From contig JADKEK010000003.1 of the NCBI GenBank assembly GCA_016718035.1, forward strand, positions 231,501 to 295,500: DNA of 64,000 bases. The letters run 5' to 3'. Positions 44,260 to 55,205 of the stretch are shown in pieces. Made by a program: the position numbers and the translations under genes. Below the pieces are notes generated by a model. It was given only the letters and a program-made list of their open reading frames with translations. It did not search any database and had not been told where the DNA came from. The stretch's first letter is position 1; each line of letters opens with the position of its first letter. The DNA is from Bacteroidota bacterium. GTDB lineage: Bacteria; Bacteroidota; Bacteroidia; Chitinophagales; BACL12.

Positions 44260-47200
44260 TTATTCTTCTTTACCGTGACAGTTTTTATATTTTTTTCCTG
44301 AGCCACAAGGACAAGCATCGTTGCGACCAACTTTCTTTTCAACGCGAATTGGTTCAACAGGTTTGCGTTCAGGTTGCGCTGTTGTTCTTGGTGTTCCGTC
44401 AGTTGCAGCTGCTGCATCTTCACGAGTTTCTTTGAGTTGACTCATGTCGGTGCGTTTTTGCGGAACTGCTGACCTTACTTCTTCTGCACTGCGAATTGGC
44501 ACATAACCTTTAAACAGGAATGAAACAATTTCTTTATTTAATTCAACAAGCATCTTTTTAAACATTTCGAATGCTTCGAATTTATAAATCAACAATGGGT
44601 CTTTTTGCTCATATACTGCTCCCTGAACCGATTGTTTTAAATCGTCCATTTCACGTAAATGCTCTTTCCAATGGTCGTCGATAACAATTAAACTAATCAT
44701 TCTTTCAATAGAATAATTTACTTCTAACCCATTTGTTTCTATTGCTTTGGTTAAATTAACCATTACATTTAATCCTTTACGGCCATCAGTAAAAGGAACT
44801 ATAACATTTTCTAAAGTTTCACCTCTTGATGCATGTAAGTCCTGCACCAGCGGATATACTTTATTTAATAACACTTGCGACTTACGTTTATAATAAGCTA
44901 AAGCATTATTATATAAATTCCTGGTAATAACATCAGGTTTTTGATTTTCGAAATCGCGTTGTGTTATTTCCGGTTCCATGCTGAAGTAACGAATTACATC
45001 CAGTGTGAAATTTTCGAAATCTTTTGCCGAATGATGGGTATTTACAAGTTCTTCGCATAAATCGAAGATGGTATTATTTAAATCGATAGTTAATCGTTCA
45101 CCTGACAATGCGTGATTACGTTTTTGATATACCAATGAACGTTGATTATTCATAACGTCATCGTATTCGAGTAATCGTTTACGCATGCCGAAGTTATTTT
45201 CTTCAACTTTCTTTTGTGCACGTTCAATAGATTTGGTAATCATGCGATGCTGAATTACTTCACCTTCTTTGTAACCCATCGTATCCATTACTTTGGCAAT
45301 ACGCTCACTACCAAATAAACGCATGAGGTTATCTTCCAGTGACACAAAAAATTCACTTGAACCAGGATCTCCCTGACGACCTGCACGGCCGCGCAACTGT
45401 CTGTCAACGCGACGTGAATCGTGGCGTTCTGTACCAATAATGGCTAAACCACCGGCATCAACAACACCGATACCTAATTTAATATCGGTACCACGACCGG
45501 CCATATTAGTTGCAATTGTTACACTACCTGCTTTACCGGCTTCTGCAACAATTTCTGCTTCGCGCTGATGTTGCTTCGCATTTAATACACTGTGTTTAAT
45601 TCCTTTTAGTTGTAACATACGGCTAAGCAATTCACTCACCTCAACTGAAGTTGTACCCACTAAAACGGGACGACCATCTTTTACTAATTGCTGTATGCGG
45701 TCAATTACTGCAAGGTATTTTTCTTTACGTGTTTTATATACGTAGTCTTCTAAATCTTTTCTGACAATTGGTTTGTTGGTCGGAATTGCCGAAACATCCA
45801 ATTTATAAATATCCCAAAATTCACCAGCTTCTGTTTCGGCAGTACCTGTCATACCGCATAATTTATGAAACATACGGAAGTAGTTCTGTAAGGTGATAGT
45901 AGCATACGTTTGTGTTAATGCTTCTACTTTTACATTTTCTTTTGCTTCAATTGCCTGGTGTAAACCATCGCTATAACGACGACCTTCTAATATACGTCCT
46001 GTTTGCTCATCAACAATTTTCACTTTACTATCCATTACCACATACTCCACATCTTTTTCAAATAAGGTGTATGCTTTTAATAATTGTTGAACAGAGTGGA
46101 TACGGTCGCTTTTAATAGCGAAGTCTTGCATCAATTTATCTTTAGCTGCAATTTTTTCTTCTTTATCAAAAATCTTGCGTTCAATTTCTGCTATCTGCAC
46201 ACCAACATCAGGTATAATAAAGAAATTAGTATCCTCACCGCCTTCAGTAATTAACTCAATACCTTTATCTGTTAAATCAACGCTATTACTTTTTTCATCA
46301 ATAACAAAATATAAATCCTGATCAATTTCAGGCATACGTTTATTGTGTTCAGCAATATAAATACCTTCGGTATCCATCAATAATTTACGAACACCCTCTT
46401 CACTCAATAATTTAATGAGTGCATTATTTTTTGGTAACGAGCGATATGCTTTTACTAAATGAATTCCGCCTTCTTTATTTCTTCCGGCTTCAATCATTTT
46501 TTTAGCATCATTCAAGTTTTGAGTAAACACTTTCTTTTGTGCCTCAATTAATTTATGGATACGCGGTTTTAACTGATTATAAACTTCTGCATCGCCACCT
46601 TTTGGAATAGGACCAGAAATAATTAATGGTGTTCTGGCATCGTCAATTAAAACTGAGTCAACCTCATCCACCATAGCAAAATGATGTTTGCGTTGAACTT
46701 TTTCTTCTACTGAACGCACCATGTTATCACGCAAATAGTCGAAACCAAATTCGTTATTAGTTCCGTAGGTGATATCCGCTAAATAAGCATTTCTTCTTTC
46801 TGTAGAATTGGGTTGATATAAATCGATACAATCTACTCTTAAGCCAAGGAAATTAAATATAGGTGCATTCCATTCAGCATCACGACGTGCGAGGTAATTA
46901 TTTACAGTAACGATGTGAATACCTTCACCGGCCAGGGCATTTAAATATGCAGGTAATGTTGCCACGAGGGTTTTACCTTCACCGGTTGCCATTTCAGAAA
47001 TTTTTCCGGAGTGTAATACGTATCCACCAATAAGCTGCACATCATAATGCACCATATTCCATTTGATTGGCACCCCTGCTGCAGTCCATTCGTTGCTATA
47101 AATAGCATTATTTCCTTCAATTTGAACAAAATCGTGATTTACAGATAAATCGCGATCCATTGCCGTTGCTGTGGAAATTATTTTATCATTTTCGGTAAAC

Positions 47201-47574
47201 CTGCGTGCTGTTTCTTTCATCACCGCAAAAGCTTCCGGAAGAATCATCATTAATACTTCTTCAATTTTTTTATCGCGGTCTTTACGCAGCTTATCGATGT
47301 CTTTGTAGATATCGTCCTTACGGTCAACATCCAACAGATTCGGGTCATCTGCCTCGGTTCTTAAAGCAGCGATTTCGGCATCAATCTGCTTTAAATGTTC
47401 AGCAATACGACTTTTAAACTCTGCAGTTTTATTCCGTAGTTTATCGTTAGAGAGTGCTGAGAGCGGAGCATAAGCTGCTTTTACCTGCTCAATAATAGGC
47501 GTAATCGCCTTAACATCTTTTTCGTACTTATTGCCTCCAAATAACTTTGAAAGGACATTGGATATTAAACTCAT
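44260..47574 (-). CDS. secA: Preprotein translocase ATPase SecA
   Basis: A 1104-residue motor of Sec protein export. Walker A is in EMATGEGKTLVATLPAYLNA, the DEAD-type motif in HHFAMVDEVDSVLIDDART, and the second ATPase half in TIATNMAGRGTDIKLGIGV and DRQLRGRAGRQGDPGSSEF. The C-terminus NDACPCGSGKKYKNCHG is the zinc motif that binds SecB and phospholipid. It is about 200 residues longer than E. coli SecA because of insertions in the first ATPase domain, which is usual in Bacteroidota. Confidence 0.98.
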   Translation of the reverse strand: MSLISNVLSKLFGGNKYEKDVKAITPIIEQVKAAYAPLSALSNDKLRNKTAEFKSRIAEHLKQIDAEIAALRTEADDPNLLDVDRKDDIYKDIDKLRKDRDKKIEEVLMMILPEAFAVMKETARRFTENDKIISTATAMDRDLSVNHDFVQIEGNNAIYSNEWTAAGVPIKWNMVHYDVQLIGGYVLHSGKISEMATGEGKTLVATLPAYLNALAGEGIHIVTVNNYLARRDAEWNAPIFNFLGLRVDCIDLYQPNSTERRNAYLADITYGTNNEFGFDYLRDNMVRSVEEKVQRKHHFAMVDEVDSVLIDDARTPLIISGPIPKGGDAEVYNQLKPRIHKLIEAQKKVFTQNLNDAKKMIEAGRNKEGGIHLVKAYRSLPKNNALIKLLSEEGVRKLLMDTEGIYIAEHNKRMPEIDQDLYFVIDEKSNSVDLTDKGIELITEGGEDTNFFIIPDVGVQIAEIERKIFDKEEKIAAKDKLMQDFAIKSDRIHSVQQLLKAYTLFEKDVEYVVMDSKVKIVDEQTGRILEGRRYSDGLHQAIEAKENVKVEALTQTYATITLQNYFRMFHKLCGMTGTAETEAGEFWDIYKLDVSAIPTNKPIVRKDLEDYVYKTRKEKYLAVIDRIQQLVKDGRPVLVGTTSVEVSELLSRMLQLKGIKHSVLNAKQHQREAEIVAEAGKAGSVTIATNMAGRGTDIKLGIGVVDAGGLAIIGTERHDSRRVDRQLRGRAGRQGDPGSSEFFVSLEDNLMRLFGSERIAKVMDTMGYKEGEVIQHRMITKSIERAQKKVEENNFGMRKRLLEYDDVMNNQRSLVYQKRNHALSGERLTIDLNNTIFDLCEELVNTHHSAKDFENFTLDVIRYFSMEPEITQRDFENQKPDVITRNLYNNALAYYKRKSQVLLNKVYPLVQDLHASRGETLENVIVPFTDGRKGLNVMVNLTKAIETNGLEVNYSIERMISLIVIDDHWKEHLREMDDLKQSVQGAVYEQKDPLLIYKFEAFEMFKKMLVELNKEIVSFLFKGYVPIRSAEEVRSAVPQKRTDMSQLKETREDAAAATDGTPRTTAQPERKPVEPIRVEKKVGRNDACPCGSGKKYKNCHGKEE

Positions 47575-47632
47575 ATATATATTTACTCAATTGAAAGAAT
47601 GCAGTTGTCAAAAGTCGTTCCCGCATTTGCCG

Positions 47633-47640
47633 CAAAGATA
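47633..47640 (-). promoter_or_regulatory. Candidate secA -7 element
   Basis: The - strand reads TATCTTTG, a TAnnTTTG match, 58 bases before the secA ATG. No clear TTTG lies at -33. Confidence 0.4.
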
Positions 47641-47745
47641 AGGATTGTGTTGTGTAGGGGTATATTTTAACACATCATTTACAGCCAAAACCTCGAAAAC
47701 ATGCATGAATGTTCAATTGTATTAGCTTTACACCGAATTTCATCT

Positions 47746-50224
47746 ATGGGTTACGCGATTAAAGATATTGTTGCCATACTCGGAAACCGGGGACAAATTG
47801 TCAGCCCGGAGGCCAAAATTGAGCATTTATTGACAGATTCACGCAATATTGCGTTCGCCGACCAGTCGCTTTTTGTTGCTATTTCGGGCAAGCAGCATGA
47901 TGGTCACCAGTATATCCAAGATGCCTATACAGCCGGTGTGCGTTCGTTTTTGGTGGAAAAAATGTCTGATTCGCCCCTATCAGATGCCAATTTCATCCAA
48001 ACATCAAATAGTTTACAAGCCTTACAACAATTAGCAGCCCACCATAGAAGCAATTATCACCTGCCGGTTATTGGCATTACAGGTAGCAATGGCAAAACCA
48101 TTGTAAAGGAATGGCTATACCATTTGTTAAAAATTGACTTCGACATTGTCAGAAGTCCAAAAAGTTATAATTCACAACTCGGAGTTCCTCTAAGTATTTG
48201 GGCTATTGACAAACAACATGAACTGGGCATATTTGAAGCAGGCATTTCATTACCTGGTGAAATGGAAGTGCTGGAAAAAATCATTCAGCCCAACATAGGC
48301 ATCTTCACAAATATTACGAATGCACATAATGAAGGATTTTCGGATGAAGGTCAAAAAATTGCAGAAAAATTAAAATTATTTGCGCAAGCCGATATTATCA
48401 TTTACCGCAAAGATTATACATCAATTGACAATGCATTAAAAAACAACAATTCAGTATTAAGCTGGAGCACAGATGCAACAAAAAATCCGGATATATTAAT
48501 CAGCGATGTTGAAACACTAATTGATAAAACATTATTCACCATTCACTTTTTACAACAACATTTTCATTTCGCCATTCCGTTTGCTGATGCTGCTTCATTC
48601 GAAAATGCCGTGCATGCATTAATCACCTCCTTGTTTATTGCTAACAGCACCAATCAGTTGAATGATGAGATGCTAAATAGGATAACATTACAGGCGCAGG
48701 AACTTCCTGTTGTAAGTATGCGACTTGAATTAAAAAAAGGGTAACAACAACAGTTTATTAATAAATGATGCCTATAGTGCCGACATCGCCTCATTAGATA
48801 TTGCATTGCGATTTATGCATCATCATGCAGATGATTTGACAAAAACAGTAATCATCAGCGATTTTGATGAAAGTGGTGAAAGTGATGTGCAGCTTTATAA
48901 GAAAGTTGCAGTTCTGCTAAAAGAAAACGGCATTAAGAATGTGTATGCTATTGGCTCGGCTTTGGAAAAAAATAAAATAATTTTCAGCCATTTTAATAGT
49001 TGGTTTTTTAACGAGACCCAAGAATTTTTAAAACAAATAAACAGCTTATCGTTTGAACGGCAAATAATATTAATTAAAGGAGCGAGAAGATTTCAATTAG
49101 AAAAAATCGGCAATCAGCTTGCATTAAAAACGCATGGCACTGTATTAAGGATTAACATGAATAACCTTGCTCATAACTTAAATATTTACCGAGCCATGTT
49201 AAACCCCGGCGTTAAAACTATGGCCATGGTTAAGGCGTTTAGTTATGGCAGCGGACAAGCAGAAATAGCAAGGCTTTTGGCCAATCAGCGTGTCGATTAT
49301 CTGGCAGTTGCCTATGCCGACGAAGGCGCCGATTTACGTCGGCAAGGTATACGATTACCTATTATGGTAATGAACCCGGAACCGGAAACTTTTGACCAAT
49401 TAAAACAGTATCAATTAGAACCTGAAATTTATAGTATTGAGATATTAAAAGCATTTATTCAGTCAATTGGGAAAGATGATGCATCGATACATATTAAAAT
49501 TGATACCGGCATGCATCGTTTGGGTTTTGTAGAAAATGACATACCGGAATTATTAGTTTTACTCAAATCGCATCAACATATTCGGGTAGCAAGTATTTTT
49601 TCTCATTTAGCCGGAGCTGATGAAAATAAACATGATAATTTCTCTGAACACCAAATAACCCTATTTAATAAAATTGCTTCAAGCATTCAAACCACTTTAG
49701 GTTACCAGCCTTTGCGACATATTTTAAATTCATCAGGTATAAGCAGAATGCCACATGCGCAATTTGATATGGTGCGGCTTGGCATAGGATTATATGGTGT
49801 TGACCCTTCGGCAGTATTACAAAATACATTATTACCTGTTGGAACATTACAAACCAATATTGCACAAATTCACGATGTAAAACGAGGTGAAAGTATCGGT
49901 TATAGCAGGTCGTTTATTGCCGATAAAAACATGCGCATTGCAACCATTAACATTGGATATGCCGATGGTTTTTCCAGAAGAATGAGCAATGGAAAAGGAA
50001 TGGTTTGGTTGCACCAAAAAACAGCTCCTATTGTTGGACGTGTATGTATGGATATGAGTATGATTGATGTAACACATATACCTGAAACAAAAATTGGAGA
50101 TACTGTAGAAATATTTGGCGAATACTTATCAATTACTGATTATGCAGCACTGCAAGAAACAATTCCTTACGAAGTAATGACCGGAATTTCTCAGCGGGTA
50201 AAACGTATATATGAATTTGAATAA
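47746..50224 (+). CDS. murF-alr: Bifunctional MurF ligase - alanine racemase, split by a one-base insertion
   Basis: The N-terminal half is UDP-MurNAc-tripeptide:D-Ala-D-Ala ligase, with the ATP loop GITGSNGKTIVKEWLYHLL and NITNAHNEGFSDEGQKIAEK. The C-terminal half is alanine racemase: cofactor lysine in MAMVKAFSYGSGQAEIA, substrate region SIFSHLAGADENK and catalytic tyrosine in GESIGYSRSF. One enzyme thus makes D-alanine and joins the D-Ala-D-Ala dipeptide to the cell-wall precursor. An extra base in A7GGG (48732-48741) causes a stop at 48744; removing it reads LELKKGNNNSLLINDAYSAD without a break. The corrected length is 825 residues. ATG at 47746 is preferred to 47701. Confidence 0.9.
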
Positions 50225-50320
50225 TTTATATTTTTTAAATTATTTAAAATTGAATTTACTTACATCCCCTCAAATTTTAAAATTATTCATTTATTATTGT
50301 ACAAAATAAAAACCGCACTC

Positions 50321-51445
50321 ATGACAACAGATAAAACTTCTAACAAAGTCGTAAAAATTTCAGCTTATTCTACAATGGCAGGAGCCTTTTTGACATTGGC
50401 AAATGAATCGCAAGCTGCAGTCGTTTACAATAATATCGATGATCATACATACACCGCAATAGGATGGTATGGCTTAGATGCGGATGACAACGGATATCCG
50501 GATTTTCTGATGCAGGCAGTTTCTGCCTCCGAAGGCAACTGGACGTTTGCCTCAGCAATTGGTGCTCTTAGTTCATCTGGATATGGTAACGATGCTAATA
50601 TGGTAGTTGGTTATTCGGGAGATGTACATTATTACGGAAGTGCATTAAATGCGGGCGAACTTATTGGGCCATTATCGCCATTTGCAGATAATACCTATAA
50701 CAGAGTGTGGTTAGCTTCTGTATATTCAGGTAGCACTTATGGTCAGTTTGGAAATGCCGGAGACCGGTTCATGGGCTTTAAATTTGACATTGATGGCAGC
50801 CTTCATTATGGTTGGGCCAGATTAAATATTACAATAAATCCTGTTACGGTTACTGTAAAAGGATATGCCTATGATGACATTCCGAATAACCCAATAATTG
50901 CCGGCGACCTTGGAGTATCTTGCGATGTGCCTGATATTGATGGCACCTATAATATTATGCCATCGTCTGCCAAATTGAAATGGTTTGCAGTAGATGCTGC
51001 TACCAAATATCAATTAAAATACAGAAAAGTTGGAACCGCTACATGGACTAAGTTAAATGTATCAGGAACACAAAAAACAATTACCGGATTAGAATGTAAT
51101 GTTGCTTATGAATGGAATGTAAAATCGAAATGTGGTGATTTATTTTCCGCTTTTTCTCCACTACAAACTTTTACCACAGCCGTTTGTAAAATTGGTGAGC
51201 TTTCCTCAACTGAAATCGATGTATATCCAAATCCGGCTAGTGATGCTGTTTATCTTGATTTACAAGGACTTGAAACGACTTCTATTGTTGCCATAAGCGA
51301 TATCAACGGCAAACAAATGGTCTCGGATTTTATAATTGAAGATGGCATTATGCAGGTAGATATACATGACTACCCGGCAGGTATTTATTTGTTGCAGATT
51401 CAAACTTCAACAGATATTAAAACTATAAAATTTGTAAAGCAGTAA
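50321..51445 (+). CDS. Secreted protein with fibronectin type III domain and T9SS type A sorting domain
   Basis: A 374-residue surface or secreted protein. ATG at 50321 gives a signal-like N-terminus (AYSTMAGAFLTLANESQAAV); a TTG at 50297 lies upstream. The first half has no recognised enzyme motif (GWYGLDADDNGYPDFLMQAV, AGDRFMGFKFDIDG). Residues ~205-290 are a fibronectin type III domain (AKLKWFAVDAATKYQLKYRK, CNVAYEWNVKSKCGD). The C-terminus is a type IX sorting signal (IDVYPNPASDAVYLDL, DYPAGIYLLQIQT, TIKFVKQ). The first half resembles cell-surface proteins of unknown role in this phylum. Confidence 0.85.
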   Translation: MTTDKTSNKVVKISAYSTMAGAFLTLANESQAAVVYNNIDDHTYTAIGWYGLDADDNGYPDFLMQAVSASEGNWTFASAIGALSSSGYGNDANMVVGYSGDVHYYGSALNAGELIGPLSPFADNTYNRVWLASVYSGSTYGQFGNAGDRFMGFKFDIDGSLHYGWARLNITINPVTVTVKGYAYDDIPNNPIIAGDLGVSCDVPDIDGTYNIMPSSAKLKWFAVDAATKYQLKYRKVGTATWTKLNVSGTQKTITGLECNVAYEWNVKSKCGDLFSAFSPLQTFTTAVCKIGELSSTEIDVYPNPASDAVYLDLQGLETTSIVAISDINGKQMVSDFIIEDGIMQVDIHDYPAGIYLLQIQTSTDIKTIKFVKQ

Positions 51446-51471
51446 ATCCTTTTTTTGAGGCTTTACCGACA

Positions 51472-51516
51472 GCTAAGGCACCAATTGGGCAAATTTGTCC
51501 GATTTGGTGCCTTAGC
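51472..51516. other. Long inverted repeat, possible terminator without T tract
   Basis: GCTAAGGCACCAA (51472-51484) is the perfect complement of 51504-51516 (13 bp). The loop contains GGGCAAATTTGTCC, which can extend the hairpin. No T run follows, so it may act as a transcript-end stabiliser rather than a classical terminator. Confidence 0.6.
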
Positions 51517-51550
51517 CATTGTTAAAATTAATGTCACAATCTGCTTCAGA

Positions 51551-51583
51551 TTTGGTAGAACCAAGCAAAAAACTGTATTTTTA
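51551..51583 (+). promoter_or_regulatory. Promoter of the SprB-like/SprF-like pair
   Basis: TTTG at 51551-51554 and TATTTTTA at 51576-51583 are 21 bases apart; the last base of the -7 box deviates from G. A start near 51588 would lie after the GTG at 51585, supporting the downstream GTG at 51681 as the real start. Confidence 0.45.
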
Positions 51584-51680
51584 AGTGACTAAGTGTCGAA
51601 AGTGGTCGGTTTTTGTCCTTTTTTGGATATCAATTGGTTGTTTTCTTTGCACTTGCACACCCCCAAACAAAACCAAAGTC

Positions 51681-54600
51681 GTGAACAAACGGTTACTAAC
51701 CATATTGCTCCTCTTAATGGCATTCGTGTCTGCGGTACTACCTTTGGGCGTTTCTGCACAAATGCAATCAGTTCAGCATGCCCAACCGGTGAAATACCTT
51801 GAAAACAAAAATCAGTGGGAATCCAATATATTATTCAAAACTCAAATTGGGTTTTCATCGATTTACCTGGAAAAAAATACCATAACATTTGATTTGGTTC
51901 ACGCTGATGATATGGCACATATTCATCATCCAAATATTGACACACAGCATGTAAATAACAATATTCGCCATCATGCCTATAAAATGGTTTTTAAAAATGC
52001 GAACCCTGAACCACAAATAATTCGCAATTTACAATCGCCTGAGTATTACAACTATTTACTTACAAACGACCCGAAAAATTGGGCCTCATTTGTTTACGGT
52101 TATAGTGAAGTTACCTACAAAAAATTATACAATGGTATCGATTTAAAATGGTACTCATCAGGTGAAAATATTAAATATGATTTTATTGTAGCTCCTGGCG
52201 CTGATGCTGACGACATTAAAATTAATTATGTTGGTACTGATGGTATTTTTATAGAAAATGGAAATTTGCAAATTAAGAATTCAGTAAACCCCATCACCGA
52301 AACAAAACCTTATGCTTATCAATATCGCAATGGTAATATTGTTGTAATTAATTGTGAATATTTTGTCGAGGATAATACGGTATCATTTATTTTTCCCGAT
52401 GGTTACAATAAAAATTTAACGCTATATATTGACCCGGAATTAGTGTTTGCATCTTATACCGGTGCAACAAGCGACAATTGGGGATATACAGCAACCAACG
52501 ATGAGGATGGAAACCTATATGGTGGTGGTATTGTGTTTGGTGCCGGATATCCGCATACGGTTGGCGCATATGCAACTACTTACCAAGGTGGCGAGGAAGA
52601 TATTGGCATTTCAAAATTCAGTGCAGATGGCAGCACTTTATTATACAGTACATTTTTAGGTGGTAATGATAGTGAATTACCACACAGTATGATAGCCACA
52701 GCTACGGGTGAATTAATTATAATGGGCACTACAGGCTCTGCCGATTTTCCAGCCACAGCAGGCGCCTACGATATCAGTTATAATGGTGGGCCTTACACGC
52801 TTGTTGATGGATACATTAGTTTTGATGGCGCAGATATTTTTGTTGCAAAATTATCCGCCGACGGGGGCACAATGGTAGGTTGCACTTATATAGGTGGAAC
52901 AGGGTTAGACGGTATGAATATGGCTTCCGGCTATTCTACTTTTTACAATTATGGAGATTTTGCACGTGGTGAAGTGATGATTGACGCTTCAAATAATGTG
53001 TATGTGGCGAGTTGTGCTAATTCTTCCAATTTTCCTACAACACCTGGCGCCTTTCAAACATCGTTAAGCGGTGATCAGGAAGGTGTGGTATTTAAATTAA
53101 ATCCGAGCCTTTCTACATTGCTTTGGAGTTCATTTATTGGTGGAAGTAATGAAGATGGTGCTTATTCTATTAAATTAAATGCTGCTAATGAACCAATTAT
53201 TGCAGGTGGTACTGCAAGTAACGATTTTCCTGCAACTGCAGGCACATGGCATAGCACTTATTTAGGTGGAGCAGCAGATGGTTGGGTTGCACATATTGCT
53301 GCTGATGGTTCTGATATTATTGCTTGCACATATGTCGGAACAAATCAATATGATCAAACCTTTTTTGTTGAAACTGACGATAATGATTTTATTTATTTTA
53401 CCGGTCAAACAAAGGGCGCTTTTCCTGTAACTCCCGGTGTTTATTCGGAAGCAAATGGTAAACAATTTATTGCAAAAATAGATGCTGAATTAACAACACT
53501 TGAGTATTCAACTATTTTTGGCTCAGGCTCATCTTCAATTAATATATCACCAAGTGCTTTTTTAGTTGATGATTGTGAGAACGTGTACGTTTCCGGTTGG
53601 GGTGGGACAGTTAACCAAATCCATAACCCTGCTACCGGATTTACAACAGGTATGACTGTTACACCTGATGCATTGCAAGCAAGTACGGATGGCAGTGATT
53701 TTTATTTCTTTGTATTATCGAAAAATGCAATCGATTTATTATTTGCAAGCTATTTTGGCGGCAACTTTACTTCTGAACATGTTGACGGAGGCACAAGTCG
53801 TTTTGATAAAGCCGGTGCTATTTATCAGGCTGTTTGTGCCGGCTGTGGAGGAAGCGATAACTTCCCTACCACCGATGGTGCATACAGCGAAACAAATGGC
53901 AGTGGAAACTGTAATCTCGGTGTAATAAAAATTGAATTTAATCTTGCCGGTATTTATGCTTCAGCAATTGCCGAACCATCATTAATCGGATGTGCTCCTT
54001 TTGATGTAGATTTTACAAATACAAGCTTAGGCGCTGTAAATTATATTTGGGATTTTGGTGATGGCTCGCCAACTTCAACATTATTTGAACCATCGCATCT
54101 TTATTCCTTACCGGGCGATTATGAAGTTATGTTAATTGCAATTGATTCTAATTCATGCAACATTGCAGATACAGCCTATTTATCTGTAATAGTTTTAAGC
54201 GATAGTATCAGTGCAGAATTTGAATATACTACAGTAGAAAATTGTGATAGCGTTACCGCCACTTTTAATTTAATAGCAGAATTACTACCAACTACAAATT
54301 TTTTATGGAATTTTGGTGATGGTACTATCTCAACAGAAACCAATCCAATACATGTTTATTCAGAACCCGGTTCATATACGATTACTTTAATTATTGACGA
54401 CCCTACCAGTTGCAATGGTATAGATACATTTACAGCAGTCATAAATTATTTATATGAATTTAATGAAGGATTTGAATTTGAAGCTGTGGGCTGCTTACCC
54501 ATTAATGCAACTTTTACTGCCAATTATGTTGGTGAAAGTGATTTGATATGGGATTTTGGAGATGGTACAACAGGCGAAGGGGCTACTGTTTCGCATTTAT

Positions 54601-55205
54601 TTGAAATACCAGGCGAATACCAGGTTTCATTAATTGCACTTAATTGTGGAATTTATGATACTGTTACACAAACAGTTATTATAGCAGATTTACCAGTCGC
54701 ATATTTTGCTGATGACCCAAAATATATTATCGCAGAAACATGGGTAACGTTCCAAAATTTAAGTGAAAATGCTGTTGCTTACGAATGGACATTTAGCGAT
54801 GGTGGTTTAACAACTGAACCCAATGGCAGGCATTTTTTCGAAGATTTAACCACTTACGAAGTATGCCTTACTGCTTATAATTATAATGGATGCTCCGATA
54901 CTTATTGTCGCACAGTTGAAGCTGTTGAATATGGCACAGTTGATATACCAACTGCATTTACTCCAAATGGAGATGGCAATAACGACGTCCTATTTGTTAA
55001 AGGAATTGGCATTGATAATATGCAATTGCTTATTTATAACCGTTGGGGCGAATTAGTATTTGAAACAAATAATTATATGGTAGGATGGGATGGCACCTTT
55101 AAAGGGAATATGCAACCCATGGAAGTATATGTATATTATTTAATTGGTGACTTTGCAGATACCAATACTTTTGAGCGTAAAGGAAATATTACTTTATTGA
55201 GATGA
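51681..55205 (+). CDS. Large T9SS surface protein: SBBP propeller, PKD repeats, gliding motility C-terminal domain
   Basis: An adhesin-like protein of about 1174 residues. GTG at 51681 gives signal peptide NKRLLTILLLLMAFVSAVLP and cleavage near VSAQ. The N-terminal domain (KYLENKNQWESNILFKTQIG) is the one usually found before SBBP repeats. Those repeats follow as STFLGGNDSE, SFIGGSNEDG and the recurrent DFPATAGA / NFPTTPGA. Three or four PKD domains follow (YIWDFGDGSP, FLWNFGDGTI, LIWDFGDGTT, YEWTFSDGGL). The C-terminus is a type B sorting domain (IPTAFTPNGDGNNDVLFVKG, LLIYNRWGELVFET). It overlaps the PorP/SprF gene by four bases, the usual SprB/SprF arrangement. Confidence 0.9.
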   Translation: MNKRLLTILLLLMAFVSAVLPLGVSAQMQSVQHAQPVKYLENKNQWESNILFKTQIGFSSIYLEKNTITFDLVHADDMAHIHHPNIDTQHVNNNIRHHAYKMVFKNANPEPQIIRNLQSPEYYNYLLTNDPKNWASFVYGYSEVTYKKLYNGIDLKWYSSGENIKYDFIVAPGADADDIKINYVGTDGIFIENGNLQIKNSVNPITETKPYAYQYRNGNIVVINCEYFVEDNTVSFIFPDGYNKNLTLYIDPELVFASYTGATSDNWGYTATNDEDGNLYGGGIVFGAGYPHTVGAYATTYQGGEEDIGISKFSADGSTLLYSTFLGGNDSELPHSMIATATGELIIMGTTGSADFPATAGAYDISYNGGPYTLVDGYISFDGADIFVAKLSADGGTMVGCTYIGGTGLDGMNMASGYSTFYNYGDFARGEVMIDASNNVYVASCANSSNFPTTPGAFQTSLSGDQEGVVFKLNPSLSTLLWSSFIGGSNEDGAYSIKLNAANEPIIAGGTASNDFPATAGTWHSTYLGGAADGWVAHIAADGSDIIACTYVGTNQYDQTFFVETDDNDFIYFTGQTKGAFPVTPGVYSEANGKQFIAKIDAELTTLEYSTIFGSGSSSINISPSAFLVDDCENVYVSGWGGTVNQIHNPATGFTTGMTVTPDALQASTDGSDFYFFVLSKNAIDLLFASYFGGNFTSEHVDGGTSRFDKAGAIYQAVCAGCGGSDNFPTTDGAYSETNGSGNCNLGVIKIEFNLAGIYASAIAEPSLIGCAPFDVDFTNTSLGAVNYIWDFGDGSPTSTLFEPSHLYSLPGDYEVMLIAIDSNSCNIADTAYLSVIVLSDSISAEFEYTTVENCDSVTATFNLIAELLPTTNFLWNFGDGTISTETNPIHVYSEPGSYTITLIIDDPTSCNGIDTFTAVINYLYEFNEGFEFEAVGCLPINATFTANYVGESDLIWDFGDGTTGEGATVSHLFEIPGEYQVSLIALNCGIYDTVTQTVIIADLPVAYFADDPKYIIAETWVTFQNLSENAVAYEWTFSDGGLTTEPNGRHFFEDLTTYEVCLTAYNYNGCSDTYCRTVEAVEYGTVDIPTAFTPNGDGNNDVLFVKGIGIDNMQLLIYNRWGELVFETNNYMVGWDGTFKGNMQPMEVYVYYLIGDFADTNTFERKGNITLLR

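Noticed and set aside
48732..48744. Programmed ribosomal frameshift in murF-alr
   Set aside because: The required shift is +1 (or -2), while an A7 run favours -1, which leads quickly to a stop. Four other homopolymer-linked breaks in the window make sequence error the better explanation.
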